Part shown: positions 47,310-59,300 of the stretch, one piece after another
Layout: the number at the start of each line of letters is the position of its first letter
Position numbering within the stretch: the stretch's first letter is position 1
Source of the DNA: Kosakonia sacchari
GTDB taxonomy: Bacteria; Pseudomonadota; Gammaproteobacteria; Enterobacterales; Enterobacteriaceae
NCBI GenBank assembly: GCA_900109485.1
Contig: FOAY01000016.1
Coordinates: 62,001 to 126,000 of the forward strand
DNA: 64,000 nucleotides
Reading direction: 5' to 3'
Translations under genes and position numbers: made by a program
The notes under the pieces: generated by a model
Databases searched by the model: none
Told to the model about the DNA's origin: nothing
The model's input: only the letters and a program-made list of their open reading frames with translations

Positions 47310-50300
47310 TCAGCTTGCCTGGTAGGTTTTATTTCTGATATCCAACAACGCGGTAAGCGCTTTCGCGTTTTGATCCTCCTGGTAACTGTAGATCAGAATA
47401 TCGACAACCCAGCGCCCTGGTGCGCGCGGTGTTACCCCCAGCGCCGCAGCCTGTTTTTGCATTTGTTGCGCCAGGCGGGAAATGTAGTGGCCCGTTTTCC
47501 AGTCGGAGGCCACGTCAAACGCATACAGCGGCGAGAGCGTTAACGGCGTGCTCACCCGCAGTGGCGTGGTCAATGGATCCTGTGACGGATCGGCGCCTGA
47601 CCACCAGCAGGCCGCGATACGCATTGCGCGATGCGATGCGCCGAGAATGGCCGCCTGGCCTGCCGTGAGCGTCTGGAACAACGTGGCCAGCGCCTCTTCC
47701 AGTGTTTCTCCCGCCAGCGTTGTCACCGTGGTATCCGCCAGCAACGGGGAGATACGCGTCGGGAACATGGCCAGCGGCGTCTGGTAGATAAAGTCGGGGT
47801 TGATGCGCTTACCGGCCAGCAAATTAGCATTGCGCGCAATCGACGTGCCTCCCCACGCATCCTGTAGCCCCATGATATTCAGACGATAGAAAACCATCGG
47901 CAGGGTAAGCAGATCGCTGATCGGCAGCCCTTCTTGCGGCAGATCGTAAATCAGTCGATTCCCCATCTGATGGCTGACAAAACGCTGCCCTGCACCGGTA
48001 TCGATTGCAGGCCACAGGATCTGCCGCGAAAGCAGGATTGTCTCTTCGTCGGCTTTTCGCTGTAAACGGAAGGTCTGCGGGGCCGTCACGGTTTTGCCTC
48101 CGGCATAACGCTGGGTGGCCTGCGGGGCGTAGATCATCCAGTCTGAACCCGGTGTTCCGACGGTGACATAGCTCTCCGCGCCGGGTGGGAATCCGAACTC
48201 GGCCATGCGCGTCTCCAGCGCCGCCGGGATGATCCGCTTATCCAGATCGGCCGCAAAAGCCGCTGAACAGGTGAAGAGAAAATCATCCGGTTCGCTGCCG
48301 AAATCGCTGCGTTGTTCAAGACGTTCGAGGCTGATTGATGAGATCACCGTTGGTGTATTGGGGGTCAGAATCGACAACAGATAAAGATAACGGCGCGTCG
48401 GCAATCCTTTGAGATCGGGCGCAACGCTACGCAGATTGGCCCATGCGTCGCCAATTTTCTGCGCGAAACTGGCTAACCCGTTTAGCGCATTGATTGCCGG
48501 AAGCGGAATGGCTTGCTGGGTTGCGTCCTGCAACTGCGCGAGGTCGGAAGCGATGGCGTCCCACACGGTAGAAAAAGCGGCCAGCAGCGTAATGATCGGC
48601 TCATAGCGTGAATCGCGCACCAGCGGCGAACTCACCCCATCATCGGGCTGGTTAAACAGGATCTCGAAGGTGGCCTGATCCTGGGCGGCAAACTGGCGGG
48701 TCGCCGTGAAGGCATAATCCCACTGCGCCAGTGTCGCGACGGCATTCTCTGCGGGTGTGGCGGCCGACGCGGTTTGTCTGGAAACCACGGCAGGCTGCGG
48801 ATAACTGCTTAACGGCACCGGGATTTGCAACTGCCCAATCTGGCCATCAGTGTGGGCGACATTTTCCAGCGGAATAATAAATGATAACCAGCTTGAATCC
48901 TGGTAGCCGTGCACCCCGGCGATACCATGACGGTCAAACTCAAGCTGGTTAACCTGATACGCCAGTTGCAGGGTGACGTTACGCTGAACCATCGGATCTT
49001 TAACACCAAACGCGGTGGTTAACCGCGTAATGCCCTGTGCGAGCGCGACTTTCGCGGTCGACAGCGAGATTTGCGGAACCAGCGTCAGGCCACGCGGCGG
49101 CGCGCTGTCATTGAGCTGATAATGCCCGCTCAGGCTGCCGGCATCCACGCTGCCCAGTTGCGTGGCAAAAGTCTCAACATCGCCAAAGAACAGCGCGATC
49201 TTTTCCAGGGTATCGCCGGGCGAGGGGGTAAATGACCTGGAGCCCAGGGTGAGGGTTGAACCGGCACTAAAAAAGTCTGTGCGTTGCTGGTTTGCCACAA
49301 TCACATCTGCGAGGGTGGTATTTGCCCAACTGGCCACGCTGGTCAGGGTAGTCAGCGTCTGTGGCGCGGTCGTCGGGGTGACGTTAATCGCCGTGTCATG
49401 CAAAAACAGCGGCTGCGGAGTGTCGAGGATTTTGCTGTTTCCGGCCAGTTCATAAAGTGGCAGCTCCAGAGCCTGCGCGATACTGCTGAGCGTATCGCTG
49501 GCGCTCGTCACACAGATTTTGTCGGGCTGATCTTTGCGGGCAATCGTCAAATCAGGCCGGATGATGTTGCGCGTCGTCGCGAGGAGGGTCGCCAGATAGC
49601 GCGGTGATACCCCGGTCATTTCGGCAAGCGGCACCAGCGGAGCATCGTTATTGGCGACGATCTGCTGCGTGTTGACGATGTGGGTGGTTAATTTGCCGGA
49701 AAGCTGGGGCGCACTGGCTATATCGGCCGTCGGCGGTGCGCCGTCGCCCGTGACATTGAGATCAAGTTGAATCAGCGACTGCACCGTTGATGCGCTGCTC
49801 AGGGCCACAAGTAATTGCTGCTCCATGGCGTTAATGGCTTCCGTCTGCCCCTGATTATCACCGCTGATAATGGGCTGTACTCGCTGCGCCACGCCGTTGG
49901 CGATCTGCTGTTTCGCCGTGATGACCTGTTGGATAGCGGTGCGCGTTTTCGGGTGATTGGCACCGGCAACCGCATACTCTGGCGACAACACCAAATCAAT
50001 GGCAGAGAACAACTGTTGTTGCCATTGCTCCGGGTCTGCCGCGCGGAATGCGGTGGTGCCGGAACCCCATTCCAGCCCCTGTTGCGGGCTGTAGCTTACC
50101 TGTTGAGCATTGCCGTTCCACGCAAGCGTGGTCAGCGGCGGCAGGGCGAAATAGCGGGCGCTTTGGGCATCAACCGCATAATTCACATAACTGCCGCGAT
50201 CGGAAAAATTCGCCACCCACAAACTCTTCTCTTTACTCTGCGTCGCGCCGCCATTGACCGCTGCCCGCATCGATGCCTGTTTCAGCAGCGTATTTCCCTG

Positions 50301-53300
50301 CGTCTGTTGCGGGCCGGTCGCCAGCTTCAGGCCGCTGAAGGCGTTTTCAAAATCAATGGCAAACTGCGTAAGAGATTGCAGATTGTCACTGGCGGAGAAA
50401 GGCGCGGCGGTAATGGATGTGGTGGACGAAACCATCAGCGGCGCTGAATCGAACCCGGCGGCCATCATCGTCGGATCGCGTGAAATCGCGAGGCTGACGC
50501 CCAGATTCTGGATCGCCCGCTCAGCATAAGGCCGTACCTGCGCCGACAGTTGCAGGATCACCACGGGCGTAATAATCGCACGCGCAGAGAGCGCCAAATC
50601 CTGCGCAACAGCGGCGAATTCCACGGTGGAGAGCGGAGGCTGGCGGCTGGAGAGGCGAGCCTCATTAATACGGGCGAGGAGTAACGCCAGGGTGTCATTA
50701 TCCTGGACCCGGTACGGCGCACCATCAACCATGATGCTCTGGCCCGCGGTTATCCAGCCGGGCAGGCAAGCATTGGCGGCAATCAGCGCTTCAGACGTGC
50801 AGTTCAGACGCAACGCGACGGCCTTGATAGTCTCGCTTTCCCGCGATCGTACGGCAGGGGTGACGAGCAGCGCGCCGCTACGCAGCGCCCCGGCGTCATC
50901 AGCAATCCTGTCGGCCAGTTCCCCTACGGTGATAGCAAGACCTCGGGCGAGATCCTGCGGGGTATCGCTGAGCGCTGGCGTAATGCTGCCAATCGGGCTG
51001 CCGGAGAAGAGCGCTGGCAGCGTCTCGTTAAGGGTGAGTAAATCCCGGCTACTCACCGCCAGTGCGCTGGCGATTGCGGAGAGTGGCTGGCCGCTGGCAA
51101 TCAACAGACTGCCTGCCATTATCTCCTGATTGTCGCCGCTGAAGGGGATCAGCATGCTGGTGGCGCTGTTAAACGGCAGATGCAGGTTGTTGGCAATGAG
51201 ACTTCCTGCCGATATTGCTGCCTGTTGCGCCAGTGCTTCCAGCGTCTGGCCCTCCTCAATGATCAGCGCGGTATCCTCAATGTACAGGGCCGTGCTGACC
51301 GGCCAGACATTGGGCACATTCGCATTGGCGGCCATGAAGTCTGCGAGCGGATCGTTCTGCTTGCCCTGCGGTGCGCCAAAATCGGCCAGCAGGCTGGCGA
51401 TGGTATCGCCGGAATGGGCGATGACAGAGGCGATGGACAGCGTTTGCCCGCTGGCAAAAATGCCGTTTACAAACTGATTCTCAACGGCGACATCATCCAC
51501 CGTAACGTTGATGTTTTCACGCCGCTGGCTGGCTTTAACCTGCTGCGCGAACCACACCGCTGCCGACGCCAGTGAGCGGTTTTCTTCGGCGTCGGGGCCA
51601 TACTGCCAGCTATTGCCGCTGACCGGATCCGACCAGCCAAGCACCACATCGTTACCCAGCGCCAGCAACTGGCAGGTCGCGGCCATACCGGGGACATTCC
51701 CCGCCGAGGTGGCGATCGCACAACCGAAACTGAGCGCCAGCGCATTGAGCGATTGACCCGCCACATCCAGAACAACGCTGCGGGTGGCGGTACTGAACAC
51801 CGTATCCACGGCAACCGCGAGCTGCATGTTATTACGGCCGAGAGTGGTTAAATCGATGGCATCTTCGAGGTGATCAATCACCGCCTGCGGGGTGTCGCCC
51901 GCTTTGGTCAGGACATTATGCGGAACGATAAGCGGCGTCGCCGCGCCAAACAGCAGATCCGCCCGCAGGTACTGATTGATTTTCGCCACCATTTCCCCGC
52001 TTGCCGGGTAGTGGCTGAGCACATCCGCAAAATTTTTCAGCGCTGTTTCCGGCCCGAGCGTAATCCGGGTTGGCTCTATCCCGGCGGCAATGCCGGTAAA
52101 GATCCAGGCTGAGTTTGCCAGGCCCAGCAGATCGTAGCGAAGCGCCAGGCTTAACGCCGCGTTATCGTCCAGTTCGCCAAGTGTTGTCGATAAGCGGGCG
52201 GTGATATCGGGCTGCTGGAGTTGCCAACTGGCCGTCTGATATTGCAGACGCGCCTGCTGCGCTCTGCTGGCGGCCGCCGTCACCAGTTTCCCGGACGGAA
52301 GCCCGCCCCGCACAGGCACGGCGGAAGCATCCGGCAGGAAGGGCGTTGCAGAGAGCTGCGCGGTCACGGCCAGCGCGCCGCCGCCATCTCGTGGCTGGAA
52401 CCGGTAAGTGGTATTCACGGATGGCCAGGCGCCAGGACCAAGCAGTTCGTCGGTGTACCCCGTTGGGGAATGGGCGGTCGGAAGCGATGAGCCGACCGTA
52501 CGGTTGCCGAGAATATCCTGTAAACAGAGCGTGATATCCGCCTGACCGCCCGCACTGACAGCGCGGTAGGGGCTTTGCGCGGCAGACGGCAGGGCGACAT
52601 TGCCCTCGCTACTTTTGTTCCGGGCGAAAGCGATAAGCGACAGAATCTGGCGGTATTGCCAGAGACTCTCGTCAGTGTCATTGGTTGGCCCTGCCGGTAA
52701 CCCTTCATTTGAGGCATTAAGCGTTGCATTCGCGGCCAGCTGGAATCCGGCCAGGTTATAGAGCGTCCCCAGTGCCGATGCCGTTGTTTCCGCCGCGCTC
52801 TCAACTTGCGGATTGCTGCGTTGCAGCATGAAGCCTGCATGGCCTGGCGGCAGGCTGGCGCACAATTTGAGCGTATTGGCCGCGACGGTAATGACGGCGT
52901 CAGCGAGCAGGATCGGGGCAGTGGCATTCAGATCGCCGAGCAGCGACAGATCCTGTTGTTTTGCCTGCGCAATGGAGAAAAAGGTATCTCCGGCCTGGAG
53001 GATATAGCGTTCCCCACCGGGCAGGTTAAAGCTGGCGCCTGCTGCCAGCAGCGGTGTTCGGTGCGCATTCAGGGCAACCAACGCCGCAGGATCGAGAAAA
53101 TCATACTCGCTGGCGATGGTCGCCAGCGTATCGCCGTCTTTCACGGGCTGAACGGGTTTTCCCGCCAGCATCAAGCGGGCACCGGTGCGTAATATCGCTG
53201 GCCGATCGGCCAGCGAGGCAACAATCTCCGCGACCGTTTTTCCCGCGCGCAGGGCAATCGCGCTGATGCTGTCGGAGGGCAAGACTATCTGGCCTGCCAC

Positions 53301-56300
53301 CTCGCTTCCCGTGCGTAATACACCCATGATGAGCTGGTTGATTTCACCGAGCGACTGCCCGGAAAGCGCCAGGATGGGCGGCGCATTCGTCGCAATGCGA
53401 TTCAGCGTGTCGCCCTCGACAACGATGTGTGTCGCGGCTTCAAAGAAGATACTGTTCGCGCTTTGGTCAACGTTATCGCCAACAATCAAAATATTGTTAA
53501 ACGACCGGGCAATGTCGGCGTCCGCCGTCTGATTGCTCAGTAGCACAATCAGTTGCAGCGAGGCCTGTTTGCCATCGCTAAACAGTGAGCCAGGCAGCCC
53601 TGGCGTTCCATCTTCCTTCTGGTAGTAAAGGTAGTAACCGCCGTTTTTGACCACCGAGCATTCCCAGAGCAGTTGTAAAAAATTCCGGCTCTCTTCATCG
53701 GTCAGGTTGGCCAGCGACGCATCAATCAGACCGTCGTTCAGCATCACCGCAGAGTTTGCGCGCAGCAGTGTCTGGAACTCGCCGTGACTCTCTGTCGAAA
53801 GGTTGGTCTTCAGCAGGAAGCTGTTTGCCCGATCAAGCCGATCGCTGGTTTGCGTTCCATTGCTGTTGCTGGCCTGCTGTTCGCGATAGGCCAGATACAG
53901 CGTTGCGCCCACGGCGTCGTTATTTTTCAGGTAAGTCCACAGGTTTAATACCCGCTGCAATCCGGCTTGATCGGTACCGGAGAGCAGATACATGCCGGGG
54001 CGGGAGGCATCGGGTTTCTCGATGGTGAAATCAATCGCTGTCGCGTATCGCGCCGCCTGAAGCGCGGTGGTGTCGATGTTGCCATCGGGCAATGGGGTGC
54101 CGAAGCAGCCCCGATAAGGCAGTCTGCGATCCGGGCTTTCAGCGATGGCGCGAATCAATGCGTCAGGCATGCTCCAGATCCGCGGCGTGTTCACCCGCTG
54201 CGACGGTAGCGTAATGCCTTCCGGCACCTCTTCGGTTGCCCATATTGCGGTGGCGGAGACGGTCTGCCGATCGGGCAACCAGCTATACAGCGGAATCGCC
54301 TGGCTGATGATATTGGCGGTATCCAGCTCAGCCGTCGCCAGTTCGGCAATGCGTGCCATCTCTTCAGCGAGCAGGGGGATTGCCAGTTTCCCGTCGGGAA
54401 TATTGATCCACCCGGCATCGCTGCCGGTCAGCGTCAGGGTATACCCTTTTTGCGCATCTGGCGGCGCCAGCGGGTACTCCTGCCCAACCAGCGCATACAG
54501 CGGGTATGCCGCCGGGGTGTTTATCGCCAGGCTGCCTTGTTGCGGGAAGTCGGGGTCCGGCAGGCGTAAGCCATTGAGCATAAACCGCGTCGACATGTTA
54601 AGGGCATTGGTGTAGTTGCCGGTTTGCGCCAGCACGCTGGCGAGCAGTGAGCGGCGGAACCCCGGAATCGCCTTGACGGCGAGGGTTTTCGCTTCATCGG
54701 CAAACAGGCCGCCGAGGGTGGCAATCCGCCCGGTGAGCTGTTCCAGCGATAAATTGTAGTTTTGCGCAATCTCCGCGAGTGTCTCGTTTGCGACAACCCG
54801 GTGTGTGACCTGCGCAGCCAGCAGGGCGACATTTGCTGCCAGCAGGTTGCTGTCGCTTAACAGCGTGCTGCGGCGACAAAGCTCCGCCAGGGTGATGCCA
54901 AACTGGCGGCAAATGTTGCCCGGCGTGGTGAAGTACGGGATCACCACGAGGCTACCGGTGGCGAAGGGGCTTTCCGCCGCAATATTCCCGTTCCACTGCC
55001 GGATGCTGAGCAGCGCGGCAGCCTGAGCGGAGGGCGAGGGTTCAAAGAACCGTTGCGCCAGCAGCAACGGAGTCTCACCGCTGCCTGCCGTGTACTGAAG
55101 CAGGAAACTATTGCTGGCGACAACGACGATGTTTTTCAATTGCAGCGTCTGGCCCGTCGCCAGCGCAATCGCATTGTTGCTGGCGATCAGCACGTCAAGA
55201 GTGGTGCTATTCGCCAGCAGAAAATCCTGCACGCGCTCCTCATGCTCCAGAGTTACCCGTTTGTCATTTTCATTTAGCTGCGGAATGTTCAGAGTTTGCG
55301 GCGCGGCAAGCCGCAATGTGGGGTTGTCAGCCAGCAAATTTTGGGCGTTGAAATCGGTGTTACGCGCATACCAGTAGGCGATGACGCCATTCAGGCTGTC
55401 GCCGTCTCTGCTGGTCCAGGTGAAATCGCCAAGCGGCAATTTTTGTGCGGCGCGCAGCAGCCCCGGCACATTCTGGTTGCTGGCAACCAGTGCAACATCG
55501 TTTGCGCCAAACCGCGCCGCGAGGCTGGCAAAGGTGTCGCCATTTTGTGTCAGAAAAGGAATATCGCCCAGCGGCAGCAGCGTGCCCGCCCGCAGTTTGC
55601 CTGCTTTCTGCTGATTGCTCTCCGCAATGGCATACGGGCTGACGGTGAGGGGGATTAATAATAGGGTGCCGGGTTTGAGCGGGTTGAAATTCACCTGCGG
55701 ATTGGCGGCGCGCAATGCCTGAAGCGAAAGACCAAACTCGGCGGCAATGGTCGCGGCCACTTCGCCGTCGAGCACTTTATGCAGAATGCGCATCGCCGGA
55801 ATGGCAAGCTGAGTTCCGCCTGCCAGCGGGTGGAAATTCACCTGCGGATTTGCCTGCTGGAGCTCGTCCGGCTCCAGCGCAAAACAGGCCGCCAGACTTT
55901 CCAGTGTGTCCCCCGGCTGCGCAATGTAGCTGACGGCGGGCGCAGGAATGAACAGCGTATCGCCTGCGACGGGCGCGGCGCCCTCAAATTGCGGGTTGGC
56001 GGCTTCCAGCGCCTGCGGGGTTACGCTGAAGCGGGCGGCGATGGCGGGGAAATCTTCCCCTGCGCGAACGGTATAATTGTTGTTGAAACGGTTGGCCAGC
56101 GTCTGGAGTGAGGCATGAGCGGCCTCTTTCTCCGATAACGGCCACTCGGCTTCGGCCATAAAACTTTTTGTTTGCTGCAGCAGACTGCGCGCCACCATCA
56201 GGAAGTAGTAGCGGAAGATCAGCCGCGCCATGCTGTCTGGTTGACTGGCGTCCTGGGTTTTATTGCTGTTCCAGCCCTGGCGTTCAGCAAACTGCGCGGC

Positions 56301-59300
56301 CAGCTCGGCAAAATAGTCCTGGATCCGCTGCTCGTAACCCGCCGCAGGGATGCGATCGGTGAGGAAGTTAATCGTGTAGTCCGGCGTCTCCAGCGACAAT
56401 TCCGGGATCATCGCCATCAGCGCCATCGGCAGTTCGCTGCCGTCGGCCTGCGCCTGCTGCGGGCGCGGTTGCAGCGTGAACTGAATATGATGGTTGTCAA
56501 AAAGGTGTACCAGGTTGGTATAGCTAAAAATTTCCGTTACGGCATCCGGCGCTTTGAGGGCATCAAGGATCTCATCGACGACAGCGGCGGAGAGCGTGGC
56601 ATGTTCATCGCCAATCAGCGATGAAAGCCAGTCGGACATAAAGCTCAGCAACTGGTTTGTGCCGCTGGCCGCATCCGTTGAGGTTTCAATCCCCAGCAGG
56701 AGGGCCAGCACCGGGTTTTTCCCGGCAAAGGGAACCGTCGGCGCGCCGGAAAAGGCAAAATCATCGGCAATCGCCTGGGAGAACAAGGGAATCGCCGTCA
56801 CATTAACGCACAGAGGTGCGCCTGCGTTATGCCGATAGCGGGACAAGATATGGCGGGCCATCATCGTTCTCGCCGGTCGCAGGCGAAGTTGACCATACTG
56901 CGGCTGGCGAATGAACGGGCTTTTCGCGCGATAGAGGCTGCGTTGTACTCCGGTATTGGCGGGCGCGGAAAGTATCCACGGAGTCTGGCGGTTTGAACCA
57001 ATCGGGAAAGTTTCCGTGATCGTCGCCGAGAAGCTGAAATTGATACGGATAAAGATAATTTTGATACTGACTTTAACGCGAACCCCGGCGCTGACGCTCA
57101 GCAGGATCGCCCGATAACTTTCGACATCAATCGCCGCCGAGACGTAAATGGTGAGCGACACACTGGCCTGAATAATGCCGAAGTCAACGGTGGCATACAC
57201 CTGGCCGATAACCGCCAGCGCACCGCGCAGGTGGAAGTAGTTTTCAGGCACTAAAGCCTGATCGATGGGATTGAACCATGAGAGCGTGCCTTGCAGCATA
57301 CCGCCGACGGTGATGCTGATACCGCCGGAGAGAATGCCCAGCGACAGCGTTTTCCCGACGCCGACCTGCAAGGCAAAACCAAATTCGATAACCGGGGTGA
57401 AATTGCCGTTGGATATGCGCGGTATGGTTGTGGATGTTTCGCCATTGAGAACGCCAAAGTAGAAACCGCCGTAGCCGATAAACGGAAAGACCTGTACCGA
57501 AAAACTGCGGGAAAAGTCGGTGAGCGACGGAGGGAAACCGGCGTCGATACGAAAATTGCCGTTGGTAAAGATATCAACAGTGACAATCGGCAGAGTAATG
57601 GAAACCTCGCCAAACTCCAGATGGCGCATGGTGTCGGGTAACGTCAGTTCAATATGGTATACGCCGACATTGTCGCTGATTTTGCGATAGAGGATCTCAA
57701 AACGCAGACCCGCCAGCGGGCCAGCGCGTGAACCGGCTAGCTGGATCAGCAGGCCATAAACGCGCGGATCGTTGAACACCATACTTAATGACACGGTCGA
57801 CATGGCCGTAAAACGCGTGCCGATCATCCAGTCTGAACCGGCGTCATAGCTCAGGCCCGGAAGCTGATTCGCCGGGTTCCGGGTTGGATTCCCCACCGGA
57901 ATCAGTGCGTTTTCCAGTCGTTTGATCACCCCATCCATGGTGGTGGGCATCTCGCCGCGCAGGGTCATGCGCTGGCCGATGCCCAGATATTCTAGGTCGA
58001 AAACCTGCGTACCCGCGCCGGGCACCACTGGTGGTGCCTGATTAAGCGGATCCCAGCTTAGCGGTTTATTATCGCCTCCGTAGCGCTGGCCCAGAAATTC
58101 ACAGCTCAGTTCAAGATTGAATTTGGGTTTGCCGTACTGTTTCACATAGGTGAGGGTGAATTGCGTAATCTTGATAAACCCGAGGTCGACATTGAGCCCG
58201 ATGCTGACGTTAATTTTGCGGGTTTTGAGATGTACGTTGACCGTCAGATTGGGAAGCGAAATTTTCTCCAGCGCATTCCAGGGTTCGCCCAGTGCAATAT
58301 TCCGCCCCGGCTGGGCAAAGGAGAGAAGAAACGTAAACAGATCGCCCACGTTACTCTTTTCCAGACTCACCGCCACGTAGGGATCGGTGTCGTCCTTGTG
58401 GTAAACCACTTTGAGGTTGCGGTAGGCAAAAATAATGTCTGTTGTCGTCGGGCTAAAGATGTAAGAGCAGGTGAGGATCATGTTGTTGATATCAACAATG
58501 CCGGTTAACTGCCCGGAATAGCTTGCCGGATCGCTGGCTTTCGCGCGGTCCGACCTGATCAACAGATCGGCCGTAATACTGATCGGCAGGAAGTCGAGCG
58601 TCCATTGCAGGGTGGTCTGTACCATGAAGGTGTTGGCGGCGGTATTAAACTTCACCTGCAGCGCATTCAGCGTAATGTCCGTCGGCAGGGATTGCGGAAT
58701 GAAGGGCAGCAGCTGGCTGGCAACACTGATCAGGCTCACCGGCTTGCTTGCGATCATGCGCCCCTCAAAAATCCAGGCTTTGGATTGCGTCGAGGTCTGC
58801 GCGCTGACGATAAACGGGATCCCCAAAAATTCCGTATGCGCCTGAATGGTGGCGGTTAAGTTGGTCGGCGTCCGCTCCAGATCGAGGCGCAAACTTTTCA
58901 GCGACACGGCTTTGATGCCGCGACCAAACTCCAGTGTCCAGGCCCCCGATTTGGGCGCAATGGTTCCGCTGAACAGCCAGGCACCGGTAGCGGGCTGGAT
59001 CTGCGCCGATAATCCCCCCGCCGGGGTAACAATTCCCGACTCTGGCAGTGTCGGCAAACCGGGGACGATATTGAGTAATTGCAGGATATCGATCTCGGCG
59101 TTGTTGTACGCCATAAGCGTGACACTGTCACTACCGCCGGGTACAGAGAAACTTAACCCACCGTAAAATCTCAGTTGTTCCTGGCCATTGAGTTTGAACA
59201 GGCCATTGATAGCGATCCATGCCGAGAGATCGACGCCCACGCTGAAGGTGAAAATGACACTCTCCAGCACTGCCAGATTGAGCGGCAGCAAATGGATTTC

